64,000 nt of DNA from Hyphomicrobiales bacterium (GTDB lineage Bacteria; Pseudomonadota; Alphaproteobacteria; Rhizobiales; Rhizobiaceae), in the NCBI GenBank assembly GCA_900467185.1, contig UBPA01000007.1:186001-250000 (forward strand). Reading direction: 5' to 3'. Below, piece after piece: positions 28,088 to 38,302 of this stretch. Position numbers and translations under genes: made by a program. Numbering within the stretch: the stretch's first letter is position 1; every line of letters starts with the position of its first letter. The notes beneath the pieces are model-generated. The model saw nothing but the letters and a program-made list of their open reading frames with translations, was not told the origin of the DNA and searched no databases.

Positions 28088-28663
28088 ATGGACGGGACGC
28101 AGGCGACGCATGAAGCGGGGGAACTGGAGATGGTCGTGCTGATGACGCCCGACATGGCCAATTTTTCCGGCAAGGTCCATGGCGGTGCGCTGCTCAATCT
28201 TCTCGACCGGGTCGCCTTCTCCTGTGCCTCGCGCTATTCGCAACGTTATGCGGTGACCTTGTCGGTCGATCAGGTCGTGTTTCGCCAGCCGATTCTCGTC
28301 GGCGAGCTGGTGACCTTCCGTGCCTCCGTCAATCAGACCGGTCGTACCTCCATGGAGGTCGGCATTCGCGTCGAGGCCGAGGATATCCGCTCCGGCGTCC
28401 GCCGCCACACCAATTCCTGTTACTTCACCATGGTCGCCGTGGACGATGAGGGCCGCCCGACCGTCATTCCCGCCGTGGTGCCGAAGACGGACATGGCCCG
28501 GCGCCGGCAGAAAGCCGCCGACATCCGCCGCACGCTCCGCCGCGAGTTCGAGGCCCGTTTTCACGCCGCGAGCGAAGACCGCGGCCACGCCGCGAGCGAA
28601 GACCGCGGCCACGCCGCGAGCGAAGACACCTGTCGCACCGGCGGCGAGGATGGTGCGGGCTGA
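28088..28663 (+). CDS. Acyl-CoA thioesterase (hotdog fold) with tandem-repeat tail
   Basis: A 191-residue hotdog thioesterase of the YciA/BFIT type. The active-site helix region reads NFSGKVHGGALLNLLD, followed by VDQVVFRQPILVGELVTF and MEVGIRVEAEDI. Such enzymes hydrolyse acyl-CoA. The catalytic fold ends near residue 155; the tail carries an exact in-frame tandem repeat (HAASEDRG units) encoded by 24-base repeats. The ATG at 28088 has GGAAGG upstream; the frame opens 31 codons earlier. It is convergent with uvrC (4 bases between stops) and divergent from pgsA. Confidence 0.85.
   Translation: MDGTQATHEAGELEMVVLMTPDMANFSGKVHGGALLNLLDRVAFSCASRYSQRYAVTLSVDQVVFRQPILVGELVTFRASVNQTGRTSMEVGIRVEAEDIRSGVRRHTNSCYFTMVAVDDEGRPTVIPAVVPKTDMARRRQKAADIRRTLRREFEARFHAASEDRGHAASEDRGHAASEDTCRTGGEDGAG
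28562..28627 (+). repeat. 24-bp tandem repeat inside the thioesterase gene
   Basis: 2.75 copies of a 24-base unit starting cacgccgcgagcgaagac; two full copies and an 18-base partial are identical at the base level. It encodes HAASEDRG-HAASEDRG-HAASED. Perfect identity suggests recent slippage and possible copy-number variation between strains. Confidence 0.9.
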
Positions 28664-28667
28664 CCGT

Positions 28668-30731
28668 TCAGCCCCGCGACACCGCCGTGCCGTCCTCGTG
28701 GAAATGGTCGTAGACCAGCTTCGCCACGGCCTCCGATATGCCCTCGACGGCGACGAGGTCGTTCATGCCGGCGCGTGAGACGGCTTTCGCGGTGCCGAAA
28801 TGGTGGAGCAGAGCCCGCTTGCGCGTCGGGCCGATGCCGGCGATCTCGTCGAGCGGGTTCTTCACCATCTCGCGCTTGCGCCGCGCCCGGTGGCTGCCGA
28901 TGGCGAAGCGGTGCGCCTCGTCCCGCATCCGCTGGATGAAGTAGAGAACGGGATCGCGCGGGGCGAGGGTAAAGCCGTCCCGCCCGACCGTCAGACCGCC
29001 CTGCGTTGACACCGGCGGGAAGAAGCGTTCGCGACCGGCTTCCCGGTCCACGCCCTTGGCGACGCCGATCGCGATCACGCAATCCTCGATGTCGAGCTCT
29101 TTCAGGATGGCCCGAACCGCCGTCATCTGCCCCTGTCCGCCGTCGATCAGGATCACGTCCGGCCAGGCGGGGAAGCCTGCATCTTCGCCGGGCTCGACGC
29201 TCCGATCCGGCTTGCCTTCCTCCTTCAAGAGGCGCGAAAAGCGCCGCGTCATCACTTCACGCATCATGCCGAAGTCGTCGCCGGGCGTGATGTCGGTCGA
29301 TTTGATGTTGAACTTGCGATATTGCCCCTTCACGAAACCTTCCGGCCCCGCCACCACCATGCCGCCGACGGCATTGGTGCCCATGATGTGGGAGTTGTCG
29401 TAGATCTCGATGCGCCGCGGCACGCGGTCCAGCTTGAAGGTCTGCATGAACCCCTCCAACAGGCGGCCCTGCGAGGCGGTTTCCGCCAGCTTCCGGCCGT
29501 GGGCCTCGCGCGCATTGGTCATGGCATGGTCGACGAGATCCTTCTTCTCGCCGCGCTGCGGCGCAAGGATCGTCACCTTGAAGCCGGATTTTTCCGACAG
29601 CGCCTGTGCGAGGAGATCCTGTTCGAGCACCGTCTCGCAGAGCAGGATCTGCTTCGGGCAGGGCTTGTCGTCGTAGAACTGCGCGAGGAACGCCGCCAGC
29701 ACCTCGGCCGGGGCGAGCGAAGGGTCCGCCTTGGGGAAATAGGCGCGATTGCCCCAGTTCTGCCCTGTGCGGAAGAAGAAGACCTGAATGCAGGAGACAC
29801 CGCCCTCGTGGTGGATGGCGAAGACGTCGGCCTCCTCCACGCCCGAAGGGTTGATGCCCTGATGGCTCTGCACATGCGACAGCGCCGCCAGCCGGTCGCG
29901 GTAGAGCGCGGCCCGTTCGAAGTCGAGATTGTCGGACGCCTCGCTCATGGCAGAGGCGATCGTCGCCTTGACGGCCTGGCTCTTGCCCGACAGGAAGTCC
30001 TTGGCCTCGGTGACCAGCTCCGCATAGTCGTCGTCGCTGATCTCGCGCGTGCAGGGCCCGGAACAGCGCTTGATCTGGTGCAGCAGGCAGGGACGCGTCC
30101 GGCTTTCGAAGACGCTGTCCGTGCAGGTGCGCAGCAAAAAGGCGCGCTGCAGAGAATTGATGGTGCGTCCCACCGCGCCTGCCGAGGCGAAGGGGCCGAA
30201 GAACTGGCCCTTGCGGCTGCGCGCGCCGCGATGCTTGTAGAGCGCGGGCGCTCTCGAATCGCCGGTGACGAGAATGTAGGGAAACGACTTGTCGTCGCGC
30301 AGAAGCACGTTGTAGCGCGGCCGCAGCCGCTTGATCAGGTTCGCTTCGAGCAGCAGCGCCTCGATCTCCGTGCGCGTCGTCACGAATTCCATGTTCGCCG
30401 TCTGGCGGATCATCTGGGCGATGCGGTTGGAGTGGCCGCGCCCCTGCGCATAATTGCTGACGCGCTTCTTCAGGCTGCGCGCCTTGCCGACATAAAGAAC
30501 ATCGCCCGCCTCGTTGAACATCCGGTAGACGCCGGGGCTGTTGGGCAGCAGCTTGACGAAGGCCTGGATCAGCTCCGCACCGCGCAGGCCATCGGGAACG
30601 GCGGCGGTTTCCGCCCAGTCGATATCAGCCACCGGCGACGGGGCCTCGACCGTCTCGATCGTATCCTCGTCGTCGTCGTTCACCGTCTCGTCGTACAAGA
30701 TGCCGCCATCCTGCGGCGTCCGTCCGTTCAT
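28668..30731 (-). CDS. uvrC: Excinuclease ABC subunit C
   Basis: A 687-residue nucleotide-excision-repair nuclease making both incisions around a lesion bound by UvrAB. An N-terminal GIY-YIG domain is visible ([27 protein letters not shown], about residues 65-95), then the Cys-rich [13 protein letters not shown] and a UVR-type segment. The RNase H-like C-terminal nuclease shows [14 protein letters not shown] and [11 protein letters not shown], and C-terminal HhH motifs follow ([16 protein letters not shown]). The ATG at 30731 overlaps the upstream SDR stop (ATGA). An acidic N-terminal extension of about 50 residues precedes the nuclease. Confidence 0.96.
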   Translation of the reverse strand: MNGRTPQDGGILYDETVNDDDEDTIETVEAPSPVADIDWAETAAVPDGLRGAELIQAFVKLLPNSPGVYRMFNEAGDVLYVGKARSLKKRVSNYAQGRGHSNRIAQMIRQTANMEFVTTRTEIEALLLEANLIKRLRPRYNVLLRDDKSFPYILVTGDSRAPALYKHRGARSRKGQFFGPFASAGAVGRTINSLQRAFLLRTCTDSVFESRTRPCLLHQIKRCSGPCTREISDDDYAELVTEAKDFLSGKSQAVKATIASAMSEASDNLDFERAALYRDRLAALSHVQSHQGINPSGVEEADVFAIHHEGGVSCIQVFFFRTGQNWGNRAYFPKADPSLAPAEVLAAFLAQFYDDKPCPKQILLCETVLEQDLLAQALSEKSGFKVTILAPQRGEKKDLVDHAMTNAREAHGRKLAETASQGRLLEGFMQTFKLDRVPRRIEIYDNSHIMGTNAVGGMVVAGPEGFVKGQYRKFNIKSTDITPGDDFGMMREVMTRRFSRLLKEEGKPDRSVEPGEDAGFPAWPDVILIDGGQGQMTAVRAILKELDIEDCVIAIGVAKGVDREAGRERFFPPVSTQGGLTVGRDGFTLAPRDPVLYFIQRMRDEAHRFAIGSHRARRKREMVKNPLDEIAGIGPTRKRALLHHFGTAKAVSRAGMNDLVAVEGISEAVAKLVYDHFHEDGTAVSRG

Positions 30732-31492
30732 TCCACGATCTCCATTTGATCCGGCGTCTGCCACGCCAGATGCTGGCCGCCGTCCAGCGCAATCATTTGC
30801 CCGGTCATCGACGGCGTGTCGAACATATAGCGAATGGTGCGCCCAAAATCCCCAAGTCCCGGGCCGACCTTCAGGATCAGCGAATCCACCTGAGCCTCGA
30901 AGTCCGCCTGGTTCTGCCGGTCGTTCGGCAGGGTCGGGCCCGGCCCGATACCGTTCACCCGGATCGCCGGCGCCAGCGATTGCGCCATCGTCACCGTCGC
31001 CGTCAGCAGCGCCGACTTCGAAAGCATATAGGAATAAAATCGCGGGTTTGGAGACCAGACGCGCTGGTCGATCATGTTGACGATCAGGCCCGTCGCATCC
31101 GTCGGCAGTTGTGCGGCGAAATGGCCGGCAAGGACCGAGGGCGCTTTCACGTGCAGGGCGAAGTGCCGGTCCCAGACGGTTTCGTCGAACGCATCGAGGC
31201 TGTCCTTGGCAAAGACCGAGGCATTGTTGACGAGGAGGCCGAGCGGCCCGATGGCGTCCGACGCATCGCGCACCAGCCGGCCAAGATCCGCGGCATGGGA
31301 GAGGTCCGCCTGAACGACCGCAGCCGTGGCGCCTTCCGCCGTGAGCCCGGCGCAGAGCGCATGCGCCGCCTCGATCGATCCATTGGCATGGATGGCGACG
31401 GCAAAGCCGTGACGGGCCAGATCCTCGACGATCGCGCGGCCGATCCGCTTGGCCCCGCCTGTCACCAATGCCGTTTTCAGATGATGTCTCAC
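30728..31492 (-). CDS. SDR family oxidoreductase, FolM/pteridine reductase-like
   Basis: A 254-residue short-chain dehydrogenase. The cofactor motif is [11 protein letters not shown], the NNAS motif is in [12 protein letters not shown], and the YxxxK pair is in [18 protein letters not shown] with [15 protein letters not shown] resembles FolM-type dihydromonapterin/pteridine reductases; this subfamily call is tentative. It overlaps uvrC by 4 bases and would be co-transcribed with it; SDR-uvrC adjacency is seen in other rhizobia. Confidence 0.85.
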   Translation of the reverse strand: MRHHLKTALVTGGAKRIGRAIVEDLARHGFAVAIHANGSIEAAHALCAGLTAEGATAAVVQADLSHAADLGRLVRDASDAIGPLGLLVNNASVFAKDSLDAFDETVWDRHFALHVKAPSVLAGHFAAQLPTDATGLIVNMIDQRVWSPNPRFYSYMLSKSALLTATVTMAQSLAPAIRVNGIGPGPTLPNDRQNQADFEAQVDSLILKVGPGLGDFGRTIRYMFDTPSMTGQMIALDGGQHLAWQTPDQMEIVE

Positions 31493-31859
31493 GCCCGTTC
31501 GTCCTTCACGATTCTGATCGTCGCCAGAGCAAGATCATAAAAGGACGGCGTACGCACGGCAAAATCGCCGGATCATCCGTTAATGCAAAGTGAACGAAAA
31601 AGCGCTGAATTGATGAAAAGGCAAGGGAACAAAGGTGAGATGGCAGTATAGTGCGAGCATGGTTAATCAAATGCCTGTTGCATTGAAACAACATCGTTTT
31701 TCAGCCATGTCTCTGCCTCAATCATTTCACAATTCGGCTCTTGGAAATCCGCATTTGGACATCAATTTCATCTCAACCGAGCGGGGTTGAACGAAATTAC
31801 CGGCGCCGCATCGGATAGTAGGAAATCGGTCCAGCGCCGGTCTGATAAGGAGATCTAGT
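31493..31859. other. AT-rich ropB upstream region
   Basis: About 370 bases between the divergent SDR and outer membrane protein genes. The part from about 31570 to 31800 is far richer in A+T than its surroundings, typical of a strong promoter or regulator-binding zone. No clear sigma-70 pair could be fixed. A long stem-loop just before the ribosome-binding site is listed separately. No gene is seen. Confidence 0.5.
31799..31841 (+). promoter_or_regulatory. Stem-loop in the ropB 5' leader
   Basis: An exact 8-bp inverted repeat (accggcgc at 31799-31806, gcgccggt at 31834-31841) encloses 27 bases. It ends 5 bases before the AAGGAGA ribosome-binding site (31847-31853). Such leaders stabilise abundant outer membrane protein mRNAs; that role is inferred here. 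Confidence 0.5.
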
Positions 31860-32498
31860 ATGCGTACTCTCGTCACCACTCTCATGGCTTCGGCCATTTC
31901 TCTCGTCGCGTTCTCGGCTGTCAACGCAGCGGATGCCATCGACGAAGTGCCCGCCGCACCGGCTGCCGACTACACGGCTCCGGCCGTCAAGAACTGGGCC
32001 GGCGCTTACGTCGGTGGTACCGCCAACTGGGGCCATGGCAAGTTCAAGGGCACCGGTGACAACAGCGCAGCCGGCTTCGGCGGCGGTCTGTACGGCGGCT
32101 ACAACATGCAGGAAGGCCAGATCGTGTACGGCGCTGAAGCCGACATCAACTATGGCGACAACGATGCGAGCCGTCCGGGCCGCAGCATGGAACAGGGCGT
32201 CAACGGCTCGCTCCGCGGCCGCGTCGGTTACGACGTCAACCCCGTTCTGCTCTACGGCACGGCCGGTGTGGCTGCGTCGAGCCTGAAGGCCCGCCAGCTC
32301 GGCGGTTCCGACAAGAACACGGCGATCGGCTGGACGGCCGGTGCCGGTGCCGAAGCCTTCGTCACCGACAACGTCACGGCCCGCGTCGAATACCGTTACA
32401 CCGACTACGGCAAGGAAAGCTTCAGCGTTCCCGGCCGCAACTTCTCCTCCGGCTATGACGAACACAGCGTCAAGGTTGGTATGGGCGTGAAGTTCTGA
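31860..32498 (+). CDS. ropB: RopB/Omp25-type outer membrane beta-barrel protein
   Basis: A 212-residue outer membrane protein. A signal peptide (MRTLVTTLMASAISLVAFSA..., cleavage near VNAAD) precedes a short Pro/Ala linker and an eight-stranded barrel with alternating patterns. Examples are WAGAYVGGTANWG, GFGGGLYGGYNMQ, NGSLRGRVGYDV and TARVEYRYTDYG, and the chain ends GMGVKF with the terminal Phe that the BAM complex recognises. It resembles Rhizobium RopB and Brucella Omp25. The ribosome-binding site is AAGGAGA at 6 bases. It is monocistronic with its own terminator, which suggests high expression. Confidence 0.85.
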   Translation: MRTLVTTLMASAISLVAFSAVNAADAIDEVPAAPAADYTAPAVKNWAGAYVGGTANWGHGKFKGTGDNSAAGFGGGLYGGYNMQEGQIVYGAEADINYGDNDASRPGRSMEQGVNGSLRGRVGYDVNPVLLYGTAGVAASSLKARQLGGSDKNTAIGWTAGAGAEAFVTDNVTARVEYRYTDYGKESFSVPGRNFSSGYDEHSVKVGMGVKF

Positions 32499-32538
32499 TC
32501 GACGGATAAGACCGAGAGGTCGAATTCGGAATGAAGAG

Positions 32539-32571
32539 ACCGCTTGCAGCTTCCGCTGCAGGCGGTTTTTT
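32539..32571 (+). terminator. Rho-independent terminator after ropB
   Basis: Stem accgcttgcag/ctgcaggcggt (one mismatch) with loop cttccg, followed by six T residues. Confidence 0.88.
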
Positions 32572-32639
32572 CGTATGCGCGTTCAACGGCTCGTCTCCGG
32601 GCGATGCAACGCCAGACCTTGCTTATGGGAATACGTGCG

Positions 32640-33101
32640 ATGACCATCCGCCTGCGCCCGCATCATCTCCTCTGCATGCTGACCTATATCGGCAAGGGCT
32701 ACAGCCCCGCCTTCGTTCGCAACTACGATGCCATCGCCGCGCGGATCAGTGCCGGCGAAGCGCTTGCCGTGGTGGATGGGCCCGACGATATCTGTCGCCC
32801 GCTGCTGGAGACGCCGAACCCGCATTGCTTCAACGACAGCGTGACCGCCCGCGACCGTCGCGCCGCGGCGGACGTGGCGGCACTGCTGGGCTGCGAGATC
32901 CACGCCGGCGTTGATCTCGGCATCGATGCAGCCCGGATCGCGCTGCTGCGGACCCACTTTGCCGTCGGCAGCATCCGGGCGGCCTGTGCGGGCTGCGAAT
33001 GGTCGGGCCTCTGCGACGGAATCGCAGGCGACGGCTTTCGCGCGGTGCGCGTGGCGCCGGCCGATCCGCAAGACCTTGGAAAGCAAGTCCCTTCTCTATA
33101 G
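32640..33101 (+). CDS. DUF1284 domain protein
   Basis: A 153-residue protein beginning TIRLRPHHLLCMLTYIGKGYS, the N-terminal signature of DUF1284. His/Cys residues (RPHHLLC, NPHCFNDS, CAGCEWSGLC) suggest metal or iron-sulfur binding; the function is not established. The ATG at 32640 is chosen because the signature begins there; 32 upstream codons are open but unrelated. It precedes the histidine kinase gene by 94 bases on the same strand. Confidence 0.8.
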   Translation: MTIRLRPHHLLCMLTYIGKGYSPAFVRNYDAIAARISAGEALAVVDGPDDICRPLLETPNPHCFNDSVTARDRRAAADVAALLGCEIHAGVDLGIDAARIALLRTHFAVGSIRAACAGCEWSGLCDGIAGDGFRAVRVAPADPQDLGKQVPSL

Positions 33102-33195
33102 GCTGTCCCTGCATGTCCGTGGCTCGGCGAGGAGAGCGCCGGGACCGGACGGCAAGCACGGGCGAGGGGGACGCGTTGGGGAGGAATGCGAGGAG

Positions 33196-34985
33196 ATGCT
33201 GAGGAGCCTGCGCCGCATTCTGGTCGTGCCGGTGGTGCTGGTCGTCATCGCCGCCACAGGCCTTGCCGTCTGGGGCAACGCCTATGCCAGTCGCCGCTTC
33301 ATGGCCGAGGCCTCGCTGCAGGCGGGAACGGCGCTGCGCCTCGCGGTCGCCGCCTTGTCGGGGCATCTGCGGCGCTACGAGGCGTTGCCGGCGCTGATTG
33401 CCGATCACGACGATATCCGACGGCTGGTGTCGAGCCCGAACGATCAGGCCCTGCGCGACAGTGCCAATCATTATCTGAAGGAGATCAACGGTCTCCTGCG
33501 CTCCTCCGACATCTATGTCATGACCCGTGACGGCGAGACCATCGCCGCGAGCAATTACGACCGTGCGACGAGCTTCGTCGGGGAGAACTTCAGCTACCGC
33601 CCCTATTTCCGCCAGGCGGCGGAGGGCAAGCGATCGCGCTTCTATGCCCGCGGCACGACGTCGTTCAAGCGCGGCTATTTCTTCGCGGCGCCGATCGACA
33701 TCGACGGCAAGGTCGCGGGCGTCATCGTCTTCAAGGTCGATATCGACATGATCGAGGCGTCCTGGCGGGGCGGCGAATACGAGATCTTCGTGTCCGATCC
33801 GGAAGGCGTGATCTTCATGACCAGCAATCCGGAATGGCTGTTCGCCAGCACCCTGCCGCTGACGCCCGAGCGCCTCCGCCGCACCGAGGCGTCCCGGCGC
33901 TACGCCGAAGCCGACCTCCGGGACCTCGGCGTCGTCAGGTCGCACGTCGGCGACCAGACCTTGATGGCAATCCCCACGCGCGGCGTCATGCGGGATTATC
34001 TCGTCCTCTCCGAATATGTCAGCGATGCCGACTGGACCGTTCGGGTGCTGATGGACATGAGCTGGGTGCGCGCGCAGACCCGCGTCGCGGTGGCCGCCGT
34101 GTTCCTGTTCCTCTGCCTTGCCGGCCTCAGCCTCGCCGTCCTTCTCCAGCGGCATGCCCGCCGCAACGAGCGCATGCAGATGCAGATCGAGGCGAAAGCC
34201 GAACTCGAACGGCGCGTCGAGGAGCGCACGGCCGATCTTGCCGACCTCAACGCCCGGCTGCGCAGCACGCAGGCCGACCTCGTGCAGGCCGGCAAGCTTG
34301 CCGGTCTCGGACAGATGTCGGCCGCCCTGTCGCATGAGTTCAACCAGCCGCTTGCCGCCGCCAAGACCTATGCCGACAGCGCCTCGCTGCTGATCGAGCG
34401 GGACCGGATCGACGAGGCCAAGGACAATCTGCGGCGCATTTCCAACCTCATCGACCGCATGGCCTCCATCAGCCGTCACCTGCGCAACTTCGCCCGCAAA
34501 CCCAACGAGAAGCTGGGGCCCGTGGCGCTGGACGACGTGCTGCGCGACACGCTGGAGATCGTCTCGGCCCGCCTTGCCTCCGCCGATGCCGAGCTGGTCG
34601 TGGCGCTCGGCGAGCCCGCGCCCTTGGTGCGAGCCGGTTCCGTGCGGCTGCAGCAGGTGCTGGTCAATATCATCTCCAACGCTGCCGATGCGGTGGAGGG
34701 CCTCGACGACAGGCGCATCCACCTCACAGCGACGACGACCGGCGACCGTGTGGCGGTCACCATCCGCGATGCCGGAGCGGGCATCCCCAAGGCGATCGCC
34801 GAGCGCATTTTCGATCCGTTTTTCACCACCAAGGGCGTGGGCAAGGGGCTGGGCCTCGGGCTGTCGATTTCCTACAACATCGTCAAGGATTTCGGCGGAC
34901 GTCTTTCCGTGGACGATAACCCCGGGGGCGGCGCGATGTTTCGCATCGACCTTGACCGCATGGACAGCCTGTCTGAGGCAGCGGA

Positions 34986-34989
<4 letters not shown>
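33196..34989 (+). CDS. DctB-like sensor histidine kinase
   Basis: A 597-residue membrane kinase with DctB architecture: membrane segment at about residues 9-28, a large periplasmic sensor (about 30-295, double PAS/dCache type, with RPYFRQAAEGKRSRFYARG), membrane segment at about 296-316, then a coiled coil (RVEERTADLADLNARL). The HisKA helix has SHEFNQPLAA (His380), and the ATPase domain has N-box Asn495 (IISNAADAVEG) and G-box GKGLGLGLS. The ATG at 33196 starts just before the first membrane segment. It overlaps the regulator gene by 4 bases. Since tctCBA follows, a tri- or dicarboxylate ligand is inferred; true DctB function is not claimed. Confidence 0.9.
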
Positions 34990-36347
<1,358 letters not shown>

Positions 36348-36362
36348 CGGCGTCATGTGTGG

Positions 36363-36405
36363 GTTTCCACCCATCGCCAAGGGCAAGGGGGCCGTTTCCA
36401 CCCAT
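36363..36405 (+). promoter_or_regulatory. Paired GTTTCCACCCAT repeats upstream of tctC
   Basis: The 12-mer GTTTCCACCCAT occurs at 36363-36374 and 36394-36405, starts 31 bases apart (about three helical turns). The first copy extends to a hairpin-like TGGGT-ttcc-ACCCA. The spacing and position, about 150-190 bases before the tctC ATG, suit upstream activator sites. No GG-N10-GC sigma-54 core was found between them and tctC. A binding role for the adjacent regulator is inferred. Confidence 0.45.
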
Positions 36406-36550
36406 GATGCACCGCAAAAGCGTCGTCCCGCAGCGCGACGCCTCCAATAACCGGTTGTAAACCTCCGCCCGAACGGGACACTCGCGTCCATTCCATGACC
36501 GGCGGAGGAGGAGCCCCGCCGGCATGTCGATCATGTCTCGGGAGGACATC

Positions 36551-37528
36551 ATGACGCGTTTCTCGTCGCTTCTGGCTGCCACGGCGCTCGCCGCAACCGT
36601 TTTTGCCGGCGCCGCACAGGCGGAGTATCCGGAGCGGACCATCACCATGGTCGTGCCCTTTGCCGCCGGCGGCCCGACGGATACGGTCGCCCGCCTCGTC
36701 GCCGAATCCATGTCGAAGGATCTCGGCCAGCAGGTCATCGTGGAGAATGTCGGCGGTGCCGGCGGCACGCTCGGTGCCGGTCGCGTGGCGAGTGCGGAAG
36801 CCGATGGCTACACCGTGCTGCTGCACCATATCGGCATGGCCACCAGCGCCACGCTCTACCGCAAGCTTGCCTATGACACGCTGAACGCCTTCGATTACGT
36901 CGGCCTCGTCACCGAAGTGCCCATGACCATCGTGGCGCGCAAGGATCTGGAGCCGACCGACCTCAAGAGCCTCGTGGAATATGCCAAGGCCAACAAGGAT
37001 ACCGTGACGGTCGCCAATGCCGGCATTGGTGCTGCCTCCCATCTCTGCGGCATGCTGTTCATGAGCGCCATCGAGACGCCCCTCGTCACCGTGCCCTACA
37101 AGGGCACCGGCCCGGCCATGACCGACCTTCTCGGTGGCCAGGTCGATATCATGTGCGACCAGACCACCAATACGACGAAGCAGATCCAGGGCGGCACGAT
37201 CAAGGCCTTCGCCGTGACGTCGCCGGCACGCCTCGACATCTTCCCGGATCTGCCGACGGCCGTCGAAGGCGGTCTTCCGGGCTTCGAGGTCGGCATCTGG
37301 CACGGCGTCTACACGCCCAAGGGCACGCCGCCGGAAGCCATCGCCAAGCTGGAAGGCGCGCTGCAGAAAGCCCTGAAGGACGAGAACGTCGCCGCCCGCT
37401 TCGCCGAGCTCGGCACGAAGCCCTCCTCGGACGCCGATGCGACACCCGCCGCCCTCAAGGCCAAGCTCGAAGGCGAAATCGCCCGCTGGAAGCCGATCAT
37501 CGAAAAGGCCGGCCAGTACGCCGACTGA
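36551..37528 (+). CDS. tctC: Tripartite tricarboxylate transporter substrate-binding protein
   Basis: A 325-residue periplasmic receptor of the TctC/Bug family. The signal peptide ends near GAAQAEYP. The mature protein has the Bug motifs ITMVVPFAAGGPTDTVARL, GGAGGTLGAGRVA and VPYKGTGPAMTDLLGGQVD. Family ligands are citrate and other carboxylates; the ligand here is unknown. The ATG at 36551 has GGAGG 5 bases upstream; the nine extra codons of the open frame are omitted. The other two transporter genes follow after a 300-base gap holding a RIME-type repeat. Confidence 0.93.
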   Translation: MTRFSSLLAATALAATVFAGAAQAEYPERTITMVVPFAAGGPTDTVARLVAESMSKDLGQQVIVENVGGAGGTLGAGRVASAEADGYTVLLHHIGMATSATLYRKLAYDTLNAFDYVGLVTEVPMTIVARKDLEPTDLKSLVEYAKANKDTVTVANAGIGAASHLCGMLFMSAIETPLVTVPYKGTGPAMTDLLGGQVDIMCDQTTNTTKQIQGGTIKAFAVTSPARLDIFPDLPTAVEGGLPGFEVGIWHGVYTPKGTPPEAIAKLEGALQKALKDENVAARFAELGTKPSSDADATPAALKAKLEGEIARWKPIIEKAGQYAD

Positions 37529-37574
37529 TTGAGGCCACATCGGCGGACCGGGAGGCGTCCTGCGGTTTGCAGGC

Positions 37575-37708
37575 TGCCCCTCATCCGCCTGCCGGCACCT
37601 TCTTCCGCCAAGCGGGGCGAAGGGCATGCGCGGCAGCCTCTCGGTCAAGCGTCGAGCGGGGCACGTCCCCTCTCCCTGCAGGCGGGGAGAGGGCTAGGGT
37701 GAGGGGCT
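37575..37708. repeat. RIME-type intergenic mosaic element, copy 2
   Basis: It starts TGCCCCTCATCCGCCTGCCG like copy 1 at 11921 and ends CTAGGGTGAGGGGC, with the same internal hairpin (ccctctccctgc/gcggggagaggg). The central part differs from copy 1, as expected for mosaic elements. It lies between tctC and tctB and probably lowers tctBA relative to tctC expression; that effect is inferred. Confidence 0.8.
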
Positions 37709-37828
37709 GCCGCAACCGGGGAGATAACGGGGAAACGCCTGATCGCGCGCGCCGACCGGCCGACACAAGCATCAACGACCGCATGAAGCCGAAAGGCCGA
37801 TTGCGCTTCGACTCATTGGGGAACGACC

Positions 37829-38290
37829 ATGAAACCACTCAGTCTCGACCGGACGAATGCCCTCTGCGGCATTCTGTTCATCGCCCTCGGCCTTTTCTTC
37901 GTGGCGCAGTCGCTGTCGCTCGAACTGGGCACGACGTTTCGCATGGGCCCGGGCTATTTCCCGCTGGTCCTCGCGCTGTTCCTCACCAGCCTCGGCCTCG
38001 TCATCCTTTTTCAGGCGACCCGCACGCAGAGCGAGCCGATCGAGCCTCTGGCCTGGCGCGGCATGCTCTTCATCCTTACCGCACCCATCGTCTTCGGCCT
38101 CACGGTCCGGGGCCTCGGTTTCGTGCCGTCGCTGTTTCTCGCCGCCTTCATCGCCTCGTTCGCGTCGCAGCGCATGAAGCTCGTCGGCGCGATCATCCTG
38201 TCGATCGCCATCACGCTCTTTTCCGTCGCCGTCTTCAGCTACGCGCTGGGCCTTCCCTTCGAACGCTTCGGCCCCTGGCTGCGGTTTTAA
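37829..38290 (+). CDS. tctB: Tripartite tricarboxylate transporter small membrane subunit TctB
   Basis: A 153-residue protein with four predicted membrane segments (about residues 10-32, 40-60, 74-95, 110-140), the form of the small TctB subunit. The sequence MGPGYFPLVLALFLTSLGLVI is typical of the family. It is 12 bases before tctA and would assemble with it in the inner membrane. Confidence 0.93.
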   Translation: MKPLSLDRTNALCGILFIALGLFFVAQSLSLELGTTFRMGPGYFPLVLALFLTSLGLVILFQATRTQSEPIEPLAWRGMLFILTAPIVFGLTVRGLGFVPSLFLAAFIASFASQRMKLVGAIILSIAITLFSVAVFSYALGLPFERFGPWLRF

Positions 38291-38302
38291 GGATCTTCGA
38301 CC

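Noticed and set aside
36406-36550. A sigma-54 (-24/-12) promoter for tctC
   Set aside because: I searched by eye for GG-N10-GC with TGGCAC/TTGC context and found only pairs with the wrong spacing.
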